Source: an uncultured Clostridia bacterium (GTDB lineage Bacteria > Bacillota > Clostridia > UBA1381). From it: DNA of 60,534 bases. Positions 33,141 through 42,987 of this stretch are shown one piece after another. The notes below the pieces were generated by a model that was not told where the DNA came from, did not search any database, and was given only the letters and a program-made list of their open reading frames with translations. How positions within the stretch are numbered: the first letter of the stretch is position 1; each line of letters starts with the position of its first letter. The stretch lies in the NCBI GenBank assembly GCA_910585485.1, contig CAJUEZ010000011.1:1-60534 (forward strand), in the 5' to 3' direction. A program made the position numbers and the translations under genes.

Positions 33141-33329
33141 ATGGCAAAATGTGATGTTTGCGGTAAGGGCGTTACGTTCGGTATTAAGGTCAGCCACTCT
33201 CACAGAAGATCTAACAGAACTTGGAAGCCTAACGTAAGAAAAGTAAGAGCAGTGATGAACGGCTCAGTTAAGTCTATACATGTTTGCACTCGTTGCCTTC
33301 GCAGCGGAAAGGTAGAACGTGCAGTTTAA
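33141..33329 (+). CDS. rpmB: 50S ribosomal protein L28
   Basis: 62 aa. MAKCDVCGKGVTFG and CTRCLRSGKV place a zinc-binding CxxC ... CxxC set, the Zn-containing form of L28. SHRRSNRTWKPN is the family signature. ATG 33141 lies eight bases after AGGAGGTG; the longer frame is not real. Monocistronic, ended by a terminator. Confidence 0.97.
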   Translation: MAKCDVCGKGVTFGIKVSHSHRRSNRTWKPNVRKVRAVMNGSVKSIHVCTRCLRSGKVERAV

Positions 33330-33345
33330 TGCTTTGGAATAGAGG

Positions 33346-33372
33346 CAGCTTGCATACGCAGGCTGTTTTTTT
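33346..33372 (+). terminator. Terminator of rpmB
   Basis: CAGCTTGC (33346-33353), ATAC loop, GCAGGCTG (33358-33365), then a T run. Confidence 0.88.
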
Positions 33373-33422
33373 CTTGCAAAACGAAATTAATACATTTTTT
33401 TTACTTATTTTTATAAATTAAA

Positions 33423-33451
33423 TTGCTTTTTGCTTTTTTTTCTGATATAAT
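33423..33451 (+). promoter_or_regulatory. Promoter of murA
   Basis: TTGCTT (33423-33428), a T-rich 17-bp spacer and TATAAT (33446-33451), 55 bp before the start codon. Confidence 0.65.
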
Positions 33452-33505
33452 GGTTAGAGATGTAATTTTGATAAAAATGTGAAATTTTTTGAAGGGGTGT
33501 GTCGA

Positions 33506-34786
33506 TTGGAGAAACTCTTGATAAGAGGCGGAAATAAGCTTCACGGCGAAGTTACTATCAGCGGCGCTAAAAATGCCGCGGTTGCAATACTTCCCGCTTG
33601 TCTTCTCGTAAACGATATATGCAGAATCGAGAATCTGCCTGATATAAAGGATGTTAAATTATTTTTAAAGATACTGGAACAGCTTAATGCGGACGTCAAA
33701 TATATAGATAAAAATACTGTTGAAATAGATTGCTCAAATGTTGATTCCTATAAGCCTTCGGGAGATCTTACCCGAAAAATGAGAGGGTCAAGCTATCTTA
33801 TGGGCGCGCTTTTGGGAAGATTCTCACATTTTTGCGTTGACCCGCCGGGCGGATGCGACTTCGGTACCCGTCCGATTGACCAGCACATAAAGAGTTTTGA
33901 GGCTTTAGGCGCTGAAGTGGATACTTCCCGCGGTATGATTACAGGCAGCGCGGACAAGCTTAGGGGTGGAAACATATTTTTTGATGTCGTTACTGTCGGC
34001 GCGACTATTAACGCGATACTGGCGGCTGTATGCGCGGACGGAATGACCATTATAGATAACGCCGCTAAAGAACCGCATATTGTAGACCTTGCGAATTTCC
34101 TTAACAATATGGGCGCGAATATACGCGGCGCCGGAACAGACACAATCAAAATAAAAGGAACAAAGGATCTTCACGGCGGAACATATGCAATAATACCCGA
34201 TCAGATTGAAGCCGGAACTTTTATGGTTGCCGCAGCAGCGACGCGGGGCGATGTTATACTTAACAACGTAATTCCTCGCCATCTTGAAATAATAAGCGCC
34301 AAGCTTATTGAGGCGGGAGTTAAAGTCAGCGAAGGCGAGGACAGCGTCAGAGTGTGGGTTGAGGAAGACACAAAATTCAGACGAATCAATTTCTCGGCTC
34401 TTCCCTATCCGGGTTTTCCTACGGATATGCAGCCTCAGCTTGTGGCTCTGCTCACCACTATACCGGGTACCAGCACAGCGCGAGAGGGTGTTTGGGAAAA
34501 TCGTTTCAGGTATGTAAACGAGCTCAAAAGGATGGGCGCAAATATACGCGTGGAGGGCAAACTTGCTATAATTGACGGTGTTGATAAGCTTATCGGAGCG
34601 CAAGTTAAAGCAAACGACCTCAGAGCAGGCGCAGCTATGATTATCGCAGGACTCATGGCTGACGGCACTACAGAAATAACTGATATTTATCACATCGACC
34701 GCGGATACGAAAACTTTGAGGAGAAATTTGTAAATCTCGGCGGAGATATACAGCGCGTGCAAGTTGTAGATGATATTCTTGATTAA
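33506..34786 (+). CDS. murA: UDP-N-acetylglucosamine 1-carboxyvinyltransferase
   Basis: 426 aa, adds enolpyruvate to UDP-GlcNAc, the first step of peptidoglycan precursor synthesis. GGNKLHGEVTISGAKNAAVA at the N terminus, PGGCDFGTRPID with the catalytic, fosfomycin-sensitive Cys, and FPTDMQPQ and the C-terminal DLRAGAAMIIAGL are visible. TTG 33506 is eight bases after GAAGGGG; an upstream GTG at 33479 would include that site. Monocistronic, ended by a terminator. Confidence 0.96.
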   Translation: MEKLLIRGGNKLHGEVTISGAKNAAVAILPACLLVNDICRIENLPDIKDVKLFLKILEQLNADVKYIDKNTVEIDCSNVDSYKPSGDLTRKMRGSSYLMGALLGRFSHFCVDPPGGCDFGTRPIDQHIKSFEALGAEVDTSRGMITGSADKLRGGNIFFDVVTVGATINAILAAVCADGMTIIDNAAKEPHIVDLANFLNNMGANIRGAGTDTIKIKGTKDLHGGTYAIIPDQIEAGTFMVAAAATRGDVILNNVIPRHLEIISAKLIEAGVKVSEGEDSVRVWVEEDTKFRRINFSALPYPGFPTDMQPQLVALLTTIPGTSTAREGVWENRFRYVNELKRMGANIRVEGKLAIIDGVDKLIGAQVKANDLRAGAAMIIAGLMADGTTEITDIYHIDRGYENFEEKFVNLGGDIQRVQVVDDILD

Positions 34787-34801
34787 GATTTATTAAATAG
34801 A

Positions 34802-34833
34802 AAAGCCTGTCTTTCGGACAGGCTTTGATTTTG
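34802..34833 (+). terminator. Terminator of murA
   Basis: AAAGCCTGTC, TTTCG loop, GACAGGCTTT (34802-34826), then GATTTT. Confidence 0.85.
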
Positions 34834-34844
34834 GAAAGGTAAAA

Positions 34845-35621
34845 ATGATTACATTTGTTTCACTTATAAGCGGTTCATCGGGAAATGCAACATTTATCTC
34901 CGATGGCAAAACAAATTTACTTATAGATTGCGGAATGTCCGGCACAAAATTAAAAGAAGCGCTTAATTCCATAGATGTGCTTCCGGAAAACATAAACGCT
35001 CTTCTGCTCACACACGAGCATATTGACCACACAAAGGGAGCAGGAGTTATATCTCGTCGGTATAATATACCGATTTACGCGACTGAAGGCACTCACATCT
35101 CAATGGACACGGGTAAAATTTCAGAAGAGAATACACGTATAATAACTGAAGGAAGCGCCTTTGAAATAGGCTCAATCGGTATAATGCCGTTTGCTATTCC
35201 GCACGACGCAAAACAGCCTGTCGGATACACTTTTCACGTGAATAATGAAAAATATTCTCTTGCCACTGACATTGGCAAGATGAATACTAATATACTGGAT
35301 AATATTATAGGAAGCAAGAGCGTGCTTTTGGAATCTAATCATGACGTGGAAATGCTTAAATGCGGCTCTTACCCATTCCCATTGAAACGAAGAATTTTAG
35401 GCGAGTTGGGACACCTTTCAAATGAAATTGCGGCTAAAACGGCATTATATTTGGTTCAGCATGGCACTGAACATATCATGCTCGGACATCTCAGCAAGGA
35501 AAATAACAGACCTGAAATAGCAATGCTTGAAACATATAATCTCCTTTCCAATGCCGATGTAAATGTGGGAAGCGATATGACTCTTCAAGTTGCGGACAGA
35601 TACAAACCGACTCTGTTTTAA
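34845..35621 (+). CDS. Metallo-beta-lactamase fold hydrolase, WalJ/YycJ-like
   Basis: 258 aa. The MBL signature THEHIDHTKG with an upstream SGSSGNATFI, LATDIGKM and a later LGHLSKENN supplies the metal ligands. N-terminal SLISGSSGNA is typical of YycJ/WalJ proteins, implicated in cell-wall or DNA-repair functions. The pairing with rlmH 14 bp downstream is common in Bacillota (walJ next to rlmH). It begins right after the murA terminator; its promoter was not resolved. Confidence 0.9.
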   Translation: MITFVSLISGSSGNATFISDGKTNLLIDCGMSGTKLKEALNSIDVLPENINALLLTHEHIDHTKGAGVISRRYNIPIYATEGTHISMDTGKISEENTRIITEGSAFEIGSIGIMPFAIPHDAKQPVGYTFHVNNEKYSLATDIGKMNTNILDNIIGSKSVLLESNHDVEMLKCGSYPFPLKRRILGELGHLSNEIAAKTALYLVQHGTEHIMLGHLSKENNRPEIAMLETYNLLSNADVNVGSDMTLQVADRYKPTLF

Positions 35622-35634
35622 AGGATACATAACC

Positions 35635-36111
35635 ATGAATATTAATATTATATCAGTAGGAAAAATCAAAGAAAAATATTTCACAGCCGCTATTGAAGAA
35701 TATTCAAAGCGGCTTTCACGCTTTGTAAAGCTTAAAATCTCCGAAGTGGCGGACGAAAAAATCCCAGAAAATGCCTCTAAAAAAGAAATAGAAATAGTAA
35801 AAGAAAAAGAGGGCAATAAGATTTTAGGAAAACTTGATGAAAATTCGTTCATAATAACACTTTGTATTGAAGGAAAAGAATTATCGTCAGAGGAGATTGC
35901 AAAAAAAATTACTGATATTTCAATGTCTTCCAGCAACATAACGTTCATTATAGGAGGTTCGCTCGGTCTCAGCGATACCGTTAAAAACAAATCACGGTTT
36001 CGTCTCAGTTTCGGGAAAATCACACTTCCTCACCAGCTTATGCGAGTTGTTCTCCTTGAACAGATTTACAGAGCGTTTAAAATTAACAATAACGAAAGTT
36101 ATCATAAATAA
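35635..36111 (+). CDS. rlmH: 23S rRNA (pseudouridine1915-N3)-methyltransferase RlmH
   Basis: 158 aa SPOUT-class methyltransferase that acts on helix 69 of the 70S ribosome. MNINIISVGKIKEKYF starts the protein, FIIGGSLGLSD is the knot, and HQLMRVVLLEQIYRAFKI with the terminal ESYHK is the C-terminal family signature. ATG 35635 gives the normal length; AAAGGA at 35620 overlaps the walJ-like stop. Confidence 0.97.
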   Translation: MNINIISVGKIKEKYFTAAIEEYSKRLSRFVKLKISEVADEKIPENASKKEIEIVKEKEGNKILGKLDENSFIITLCIEGKELSSEEIAKKITDISMSSSNITFIIGGSLGLSDTVKNKSRFRLSFGKITLPHQLMRVVLLEQIYRAFKINNNESYHK

Positions 36112-36150
36112 ATCCCCGCGTCTGCAATTACAGACATGGGGATTATTCAA
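36111..36150. terminator. Bidirectional terminator between rlmH and proS
   Basis: AATCCCC and GTCTG pair with CAGAC and GGGGATT (36111-36144) with a two-base internal mismatch and CAATTA loop; T-rich on both sides. Confidence 0.8.
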
Positions 36151-36160
36151 TATTTTTATA

Positions 36161-37867
36161 TTACAAATTGCTGTTTACAAAGTCAACAACTGCGTTTACC
36201 GCCTCGTCAACCGTTTTTTCCTCTGCATTATCAGATCTGCGCTCCTTATATTCAACAATACCTTCAGCGCATTTCTTACCGACAACAATTCTTACAGGAA
36301 TACCGATAAGGTCAGCGTCCTTAAACTTGACGCCCGCTCTTTCGTTTCTGTCATCAAGAAGAACTTCTATTCCCTGCTCTTTAAGTTCCTCATAAATCTT
36401 TTCAGCAAGTTCCGCCTGCTCCTCAACCTTACTGTTCACAGGGATAACCATTGCCTGATACGGCGCGATTGACACAGGCCAAATAATACCGTTTTCATCA
36501 TTATTCTGCTCGATAGCCGCCGCAAGACATCTTGTAACACCTATACCGTAGCAGCCCATAACAACAGTCTTGCTCTTTCCGTCCTCATCAAGATATTTAA
36601 GTCCGAGCGCGTCTGAGTACTTTGTTCCAAGTTTGAAGATATGACCAACTTCAATCCCCTGCGCCGTCTTTATCGGCTTTCCGCATTTCGGGCATACATC
36701 GCCTTCTTCAATCACGCGTATGTCAGAGATTTCAGACGGTGTAAAATCCTTGTTTATATTCACATTTTTATAGTGCATGTCCGTTTCATTAGCGCCTATG
36801 ATGAAATTCTTCATCATAGCCACTTCCTTATCGGCATACACGGGAATATCCAAGCCCACAGGTCCTGCAAATCCAACCTCCGCATTCGTTAGCTGTCTTA
36901 CCATAAACGGTTCTGCCAATTCAAGGTCATCAACACAGCCAACAAGATTTTTGAGTTTTACCTCATTAACTTCTCTGTCTCCTCTTACCATTGCCGCAAT
37001 ATATTTATCGTCAGCTTTATAAATAATAGTCTTTGCGAAGTTATACGCCTCGGCATTCATGAACGAAACAAGTTCTTCAATAGTATGCGCGTTTGGCGTA
37101 TGGATTTTTTCCATCTCAAAATCACCCTCAGCCGATGGCTTTTCCTGCGGTATACATTCAGCCTTTTCATAATTAGCCGCATATCCGCACTCGTCACAAT
37201 ACGCAATACCGTCCTCACCCACAGGCGACTTAACCATGAACTCCTGACTTCCGCTGCCGCCCATCGCGCCGCTGTCAGCGTCAACAATGGTAAAATCAAG
37301 ACCTAAACGCTTAAAAATTCTGCAATACGCGTCATACATCTTTTTATATGACTCGTCCAAACCTTTTTCGTCCAGATCAAAACTGTACGCGTCTTTCATA
37401 ACAAACTCACGGCTTCTTATAATACCGAAGCGCGGACGTCCCTCATCGCGGTACTTATGCTGTATCTGATAAAGCGTCATAGGGTATTCCTTGTATGAAC
37501 GCACACCGTCAATAACCGCCTGTGTAAACAGCTCCTCGTGTGTCGGACCAAGACAGAAATCTCTGTCATTTCTGTCTTTCATTTTGAACATACTCGGACC
37601 AAAAACCTCCCAACGTCCCGAAGCCTGATATGCCTCGGCAGGCAAAAGCGCCGACATCAAAAGTTCCTGCGCGCCCGCGTTATCCATTTCCTCGCGGACT
37701 ATCTGCTCAACCTTCTGCAAACTTCTCAGTCCAAGCGGCAAATATGAATAAATACCCGCCGCAAGTTTTCTTATAAGTCCCGCGCGGAGCATAAGCTGAT
37801 GGCTTGTAATTTCCGCTTCTGCCGGCACCTCTCGCAGCGTCGGCATGAATAAATTTGACATTTTCAT
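36161..37867 (-). CDS. proS: Prolyl-tRNA synthetase
   Basis: 568 aa class II aminoacyl-tRNA synthetase. Motif 1 (GLRSLQKVEQIVREEMDNAGAQELLM region), motif 2 with FRDEGRPRFG-like sequence (KYRDEGRPRFGIIRSREF), the inserted editing domain with YAANYEKAE and MVRGDREVNEVKL, motif 3 (MGCYGIGVTR) and an anticodon-binding domain (VEVLLDDRNERAGVKFKDADLIG) are recognisable. Length fits the bacterial type. A 140-bp leader was checked for a T-box and none was seen. Confidence 0.97.
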   Translation of the reverse strand: MKMSNLFMPTLREVPAEAEITSHQLMLRAGLIRKLAAGIYSYLPLGLRSLQKVEQIVREEMDNAGAQELLMSALLPAEAYQASGRWEVFGPSMFKMKDRNDRDFCLGPTHEELFTQAVIDGVRSYKEYPMTLYQIQHKYRDEGRPRFGIIRSREFVMKDAYSFDLDEKGLDESYKKMYDAYCRIFKRLGLDFTIVDADSGAMGGSGSQEFMVKSPVGEDGIAYCDECGYAANYEKAECIPQEKPSAEGDFEMEKIHTPNAHTIEELVSFMNAEAYNFAKTIIYKADDKYIAAMVRGDREVNEVKLKNLVGCVDDLELAEPFMVRQLTNAEVGFAGPVGLDIPVYADKEVAMMKNFIIGANETDMHYKNVNINKDFTPSEISDIRVIEEGDVCPKCGKPIKTAQGIEVGHIFKLGTKYSDALGLKYLDEDGKSKTVVMGCYGIGVTRCLAAAIEQNNDENGIIWPVSIAPYQAMVIPVNSKVEEQAELAEKIYEELKEQGIEVLLDDRNERAGVKFKDADLIGIPVRIVVGKKCAEGIVEYKERRSDNAEEKTVDEAVNAVVDFVNSNL

Positions 37868-38008
37868 AGTATATTTTTCCTTTCATATAACTTATATTCA
37901 ATAATAATGACTGAAAAAAAATTCTCGCGTATTACTGTTTTAAGGGACGCAGACGTATTCTTATACTTCAAGTTCCGAAAAATAGTGAATCACGGAAATT
38001 TATTCAGA

Positions 38009-38881
38009 CTAATACTTATCACTCTTAATAAGCGTACCGATACCTGTTTTGGTGAATATTTCAAGTAACAGACAGTGCGGTATACGTCCGTCAATAATAT
38101 GCACACCCGCAACTCCGCCGTCAATCGCTTCAAGACAACCCAACACCTTCGGTATCATACCTCCGCTTATCGTTCCGTCATTTATCATATCAAATATTTC
38201 GTTCTTATGCACCTCATAAATAACCTTATTGTCATTATCCTTGACTCCCTCGACATCTGTAAGCAAAATCAGCTTTTCCGCCTGTACTGCAGAAGCGACA
38301 GCCGCCGCAACCGTATCCGCGTTAATATTATAACTGTTTCCTTCCTCATCCGTACCGATAGGCGCAATAACGGGTATATATTGGTCAGACGAAAGCAGAT
38401 TTATAAGGCAGTTCTTTATATGCACTATATCGCCCACGTATCCGATGTCCGTCTTTTTGCCATCCACCTCGGTGTACTGTTTTTTACACTCAATAAAGCT
38501 TCCGTCTATACCGCTTATACCAACAGCGCGTCCGCCTTTTGTATTAAGCAGAGCAACAATTTCCTTATTGGTTTTTCCAATAAGCACCTGCTGAGCGGTC
38601 TGCATTGTAATATCATCAGTAACACGAAGTCCGTTTATAAACTTACTCTTTACACCGCGCTCGTCCAGCGCCTTTGAAATGTCAGGACCTCCTCCATGCA
38701 CAACTATCGGATTAAGACCGATAAATTTCAGAAGCGTTATATCCTCCATTACGGAATTCTTTAAATCCTCGTTTATCATTGCGTTTCCGCCGTATTTTAT
38801 AACAACGGTCTTCCCCGCGAATTTCTGTATATACGGCAATGCTTCAATAAGTATGCCCGCTTTTTTTATTAGTTCCTGCAT
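38009..38881 (-). CDS. argB: Acetylglutamate kinase
   Basis: 290 aa amino-acid kinase, second step of arginine synthesis. VIKYGGNAM, VHGGGPDISKAL, the N-acetylglutamate site NINADTVAAAVASA, and GGMIPK near the C terminus are present. A longer form of this kind, with an N-terminal helix (LIKKAGILIEALPYI), is often the hexameric arginine-inhibited type. It follows argC by 70 bp; argJ and argD are not in the window. Confidence 0.96.
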   Translation of the reverse strand: MQELIKKAGILIEALPYIQKFAGKTVVIKYGGNAMINEDLKNSVMEDITLLKFIGLNPIVVHGGGPDISKALDERGVKSKFINGLRVTDDITMQTAQQVLIGKTNKEIVALLNTKGGRAVGISGIDGSFIECKKQYTEVDGKKTDIGYVGDIVHIKNCLINLLSSDQYIPVIAPIGTDEEGNSYNINADTVAAAVASAVQAEKLILLTDVEGVKDNDNKVIYEVHKNEIFDMINDGTISGGMIPKVLGCLEAIDGGVAGVHIIDGRIPHCLLLEIFTKTGIGTLIKSDKY

Positions 38882-38951
38882 TGGTTAACTCCTTATTATG
38901 TCTGATGAAAATTCTCCGCAGCGCTATTTTTCTCAGACGTTTTATTTCTTT

Positions 38952-39989
38952 TTATAAATAAAAGCCCGGATTTGACAGTCCTGTCTTTTCATCAAGACCA
39001 AACAGCAAATTCATATTCTGAACAGCTTGTCCCGCCGCGCCTTTTACAATATTGTCAAGCGTCGAAACAACAACTGCTCTTTGAAGTCTTTGGTCATAGC
39101 ATATGCCTATATCGACAAAGTTTGAACCTGCGACATGTTTTGTTTCAGGCAGGTTTCCCGCTTCTTTAACTCGCACAAAAAATTCATCCTTATAGTATTC
39201 TTTGTACATTTCCGTCAATTCCTCAGTGCTCGATGGGCAGTTAAGATTAACGTATATAGTGGCGAGTATTCCGCGTTTCTGCGGAATAAGATGCGGTGTG
39301 AACGACAGCATAATATTTTCGCCCGCTATATTTGAAAGTTCCTGCTCTATTTCTGAAGTATGTCTGTGTTTTGCTATGTTATAAGCCTTTGTGTTTTCAG
39401 TACACTCACAAAAGCTGTTCTGTAATTTTAATCCTCTGCCCGCGCCCGTAACGCCTGATTTCGCGTCAATTATTATATTTTTCGTCTCCGCAACTTTGTT
39501 TGCTAAAAGCGGAGCCGCGCCGAGAATTGAACATGTCGTATAACAACCGGGATTTCCGATAAGGCGAGCCTTTTTTATCTTATCTCTATGAAGTTCGGGA
39601 AGTCCATAAACAGACTCCTTTAAAAGTTCAGGTGACGAGTGTTTTTCGCCATACCATTCCTCATACACTTTTACATCGTCATACCGATAATCGCCGCTTA
39701 AATCTATAACTTTAAGCCCCGCGTCCAAAAGTGACGGTATAACCGTCTTGGAAGCGCCGTGCGGCAGCGCTGTAAACGCGACGTCACATTTTGCCGCCTT
39801 TTGCAAATCCAGTTCCTCGCACTCCTTTTCCAATATATGATTAAAATTTTGATACACATCGCTTATTTTCTGTCCCGCAAAGCTATGAGAGCCAAGTATT
39901 TCAATACCTGCTTCGCTATGATTTGTAAGAAGCCTTACAAGTTCAATACCCGCATAACCCGTCGCTCCGAGAACCGCTGTCTTTATCAT
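38952..39989 (-). CDS. argC: N-acetyl-gamma-glutamyl-phosphate reductase
   Basis: 345 aa, NADPH-dependent third step of arginine synthesis. GATGYAGIELVRLL is the nucleotide loop; the catalytic Cys is in IGNPGCYTT; KSGVTGAGRG and HRHTSEIEQ complete the type 1 signature. ATG 39989 gives the family N terminus (MIKTAVLGATGYAG) with AAGGAA upstream; the longer frame has no support. First gene of argC-argB. Confidence 0.96.
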   Translation of the reverse strand: MIKTAVLGATGYAGIELVRLLTNHSEAGIEILGSHSFAGQKISDVYQNFNHILEKECEELDLQKAAKCDVAFTALPHGASKTVIPSLLDAGLKVIDLSGDYRYDDVKVYEEWYGEKHSSPELLKESVYGLPELHRDKIKKARLIGNPGCYTTCSILGAAPLLANKVAETKNIIIDAKSGVTGAGRGLKLQNSFCECTENTKAYNIAKHRHTSEIEQELSNIAGENIMLSFTPHLIPQKRGILATIYVNLNCPSSTEELTEMYKEYYKDEFFVRVKEAGNLPETKHVAGSNFVDIGICYDQRLQRAVVVSTLDNIVKGAAGQAVQNMNLLFGLDEKTGLSNPGFYL

Positions 39990-40151
39990 TCTATTTCCTT
40001 CCTTCCAAATGCGAAAAATACCGTAAAACGCATAAAAAATCATATTACTGCATTATTTCATACTTTTATGTAGATAATTATATTACAGATTTTGCAATTT
40101 GTAAAGAGTAAATTGCCACATTATTGTAATACGCTCTTAAAGAAAATCAAG

Positions 40152-40180
40152 TTGAATTGTCACAGTGTTACTTGTATAAT
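40152..40180 (+). promoter_or_regulatory. Promoter of the secreted anchored protein gene
   Basis: TTGAAT (40152-40157), 17 bp, TATAAT (40175-40180), 58 bp before the gene. Confidence 0.7.
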
Positions 40181-40237
40181 GTATGGTAGAATTATGTAAA
40201 CAAATGTATATTTATATATTTTTTAGGGGGTGTGATA

Positions 40238-41479
40238 TTGAAAAACAGAATATTCAGATTTTTGTCTGCTTTCTGCTCAATTATTTTTTTGATGTCATTA
40301 ATACCCATCTCCAACACACTGGCTGATGAGCCGGTGGGAAAAATGTCATCCGTATACGCGTATGTGCTGAACAACTATATGTATTCATACGGCACAATGC
40401 AAACGGAAATCGCGGGAGATTCATTCCGAGCCGGTGACGAAGAGGAATACGCTCCAAACGGAGTAATTTACAGCGAAATTGTCAATTTTGATGCGAACTC
40501 GCGTCCTTATATTGTGATTTTCTTCGCTTCCTCGGAGAATAAATCCGCTTCCTGCCATATATGGCAGTACAATGATGAAAAAGAAATTGCCGAACAGACC
40601 GCCGCTCTTGATGTAGACTACAGCGCTCTTACTGATGGTCAAGTTGGTGTATTTTCTCTCGGTTCAAGCAACGAAAAGCGTTATATAACATATGAATTGC
40701 TTGAAAATGACGAGCCTGTGTACACTGATTATTACACAGTTGTGGACGGAGACGCATTCAAATATGTGAACGCTCCGCATGTTATGGATAAAATCGGCGT
40801 TATGGATTTCAGTTCGACGTATTTCCACCCCGGTGTGGATGTGTCCGAGTACAACGCAAACCTTGTCGGATTTTTCGACAAGCTGAAAAATTCAGCGGCG
40901 GACAGCGTCACATATGATGACATCGCTCCGCGCCTGAGTGACAATGACGAAAAACAGATTGAGTCTGTACTGAAAAACGCTCTCAGCTTTACTGATTTTG
41001 ACATAGCAAACTACACGTCTATGGAAGAATACAGAGAAGCGCTTAAAATTGAGCCGAGCAGCGATACTTTTTATCTGATTTCAGAAGCTTATGATCTTGG
41101 TGATGAAATATACTATATTCGTTTTTCCACCGACCGTTCATACTATAATTACGCTCTTTTGCGCCGAAGCGACGACGCTGAAAACGGCTATCAGATTTTA
41201 AAAGTCAGAACAGACTGCATACCTCTTTCAGACAGAGAACTTAAGCAGATTAAAACAGATTATGACAGAAATACGCTCTTGTATAAAAAAGCAAAAAACC
41301 CCTTAAAGCTGTCAAAAGCTCCAAAAGGCGGAAATGAAGATTCAAACAAAACGCCTGTCATCCATATTGACAAAATACTCAATAAGCAGACAAGACTTCC
41401 GATTCTCTGCATAAGCGTTGGAGTATCAATAGCGCTTCTGACAATTTTATGGGTATACCTTTACAGTGACAATGATTAA
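40238..41479 (+). CDS. Secreted protein with C-terminal membrane anchor, unknown function
   Basis: 413 aa, unrecognised. The signal peptide covers about residues 1-30 (FLSAFCSIIFLMSLIPISNTLA, cleavage near LA-DEP). A large acidic extracellular region follows, rich in Asp, Ser and Tyr. A single membrane helix near the C terminus (ILCISVGVSIALLTILWVYLY) is followed by only SDND. A spacer with KAPKGGNEDSNKTPV precedes the helix. No catalytic motif or repeat was seen. TTG 40238 lies seven bases after AGGGGG. It is monocistronic, with its own promoter and terminator. Confidence 0.8.
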   Translation: MKNRIFRFLSAFCSIIFLMSLIPISNTLADEPVGKMSSVYAYVLNNYMYSYGTMQTEIAGDSFRAGDEEEYAPNGVIYSEIVNFDANSRPYIVIFFASSENKSASCHIWQYNDEKEIAEQTAALDVDYSALTDGQVGVFSLGSSNEKRYITYELLENDEPVYTDYYTVVDGDAFKYVNAPHVMDKIGVMDFSSTYFHPGVDVSEYNANLVGFFDKLKNSAADSVTYDDIAPRLSDNDEKQIESVLKNALSFTDFDIANYTSMEEYREALKIEPSSDTFYLISEAYDLGDEIYYIRFSTDRSYYNYALLRRSDDAENGYQILKVRTDCIPLSDRELKQIKTDYDRNTLLYKKAKNPLKLSKAPKGGNEDSNKTPVIHIDKILNKQTRLPILCISVGVSIALLTILWVYLYSDND

Positions 41480-41490
41480 CTATCAAAATC

Positions 41491-41522
41491 AAAACCGCAT
41501 TTCACATGAAATGCGGTTTTTA
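41491..41522. terminator. Bidirectional terminator
   Basis: A perfect 14-bp stem (41491-41504 with 41507-41520) around CA, with T runs on both strands, between two convergent genes. Confidence 0.9.
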
Positions 41523-42863
41523 AATGTTGAAAAATCTTGTGGCAATATTGAAATAAATAAGTATTGACGCGGCATCAACTATAGTTGTGATAAGCGGCGC
41601 AGCCATCACAGCCGGGTCAAGGCGGCATTTTTTTGCCAACATGGGCAGTGTGCATCCTATAAACTGTGATATAATAACTATACACAAAATTGATAAACTC
41701 ACAACAACCGCGATTTTTAAATCTCCCTGCATAAGCCATATCCTGACACCGTTTACAAGCGATAGCACAACGCTTATTATGATTGAAATCCGAAATTCCG
41801 TAAATATAACTCTAAAAAAGTCTTTTAGCCTTATTTCATCAACACTCATTCCGCGTATTATCATTGTTGAACTTTGAGAACCGCAGTTTCCTCCAACACT
41901 CATGAGCATAGGTATAAAATACACAAGTTCTTTTACAGCCTGAAATGCCTCGTCATACCTCGTCAGTATCGTGCCCGTTATCGCGGCAGACAGCATAAGT
42001 ATCAAAAGCCATAATATCCTGTTTTTCGCATGGTTAAAATCGCTTGTTTTAAAATATGATTCTTCTGTAGGACTTATAGCTGCCATTCTTTCTATATCCT
42101 CAGTCGCCTCGTCCTGCATTACATCAATAGCGTCATCAAAGGTTACGATACCGACAAGCCTGCCTTCATCATCCACGACCGGCATTGTTACAAAATCATA
42201 TTTATTCATCGCCTTCGCCACATCCTCTTTATCATCAAGAGTGTGGACACAGATAATTGTTTTATCCATAATGTCTGAAATACGCTCGTCTATCTGAGAC
42301 AGCAGCAGCGTTTTTACTGACAAATATCCAAGAAGTTTCCTGTTATCATCGGTTATATAGCATGTATAAACCGTTTCAGCGTCATTTATTGTGCGCCTTA
42401 TTCGTTTTATCGCCTCGCTTACTGTCATTTCGGGACGCAGACTTATATAATCTGTTGTCATCAGAGACCCCGCGCTGTCCTCTGGATATTTAAGAATTTC
42501 ATTTATCATTTGGCGCATCTCAGAATCTGTATTTTTCAAAATACGCTTTACGACATTTGCGGGCATTTCCTCGACAATATCCGCCGCGTCATCAACATAA
42601 AGTTCATCAAAAACTTCTTTGATTTCATTATCGGAAAAGCCTCGTATTAAAAGTTCCTGTCCGTCCGTATCCATAAGCGCGAAGGTGTCCGCGGCGAGGT
42701 CTTTGGGCAAAAGTCTAAATAAAAGCGGCAGACTGCTTTCCTTAACCTGAGAAAATATCGCGGCTATATCCGCCTCATTCATCTCAGCAAGCGCGGAACG
42801 AAGAGAAGAATACTGCTTATCCTTTAAAAGATTTTCTATCGTGTCAGCTATTTCAACCTGCAT
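41520..42863 (-). CDS. mgtE: Magnesium transporter MgtE
   Basis: 447 aa, Mg2+ channel of the inner membrane. A helical N domain (residues 1-125, superhelix with FDELYVDDAADIVEEMP), two CBS domains (about 130-250, VYTCYITDDNRKLLGYLSV and DFVTMPVVDDEGRLVGI), a plug helix and five membrane helices with the signature VGGNCGSQSSTMIIRG. Cytosolic domains close the pore when Mg2+ is high. ATG 42863 follows GGAGGGGAG; the longer frame is rejected. No M-box RNA was seen in the 177-bp upstream spacer. Confidence 0.96.
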   Translation of the reverse strand: MQVEIADTIENLLKDKQYSSLRSALAEMNEADIAAIFSQVKESSLPLLFRLLPKDLAADTFALMDTDGQELLIRGFSDNEIKEVFDELYVDDAADIVEEMPANVVKRILKNTDSEMRQMINEILKYPEDSAGSLMTTDYISLRPEMTVSEAIKRIRRTINDAETVYTCYITDDNRKLLGYLSVKTLLLSQIDERISDIMDKTIICVHTLDDKEDVAKAMNKYDFVTMPVVDDEGRLVGIVTFDDAIDVMQDEATEDIERMAAISPTEESYFKTSDFNHAKNRILWLLILMLSAAITGTILTRYDEAFQAVKELVYFIPMLMSVGGNCGSQSSTMIIRGMSVDEIRLKDFFRVIFTEFRISIIISVVLSLVNGVRIWLMQGDLKIAVVVSLSILCIVIISQFIGCTLPMLAKKCRLDPAVMAAPLITTIVDAASILIYFNIATRFFNI

Positions 42864-42987
42864 TTTCTTCTCCCCTCCTTCTTCTCGATTATCTATATAT
42901 AGTATACATTTATTTTTATGATGTGTCAATTTATTCGTTACTAATTTAATGTAAAATTTGTCATATAAACTTTTTTTCAAAATTCTC

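Noticed and set aside
37868..38008. T-box leader for proS
   Set aside because: Only 140 bp, with no TGGNACCGCG-like segment and no terminator/antiterminator pair.
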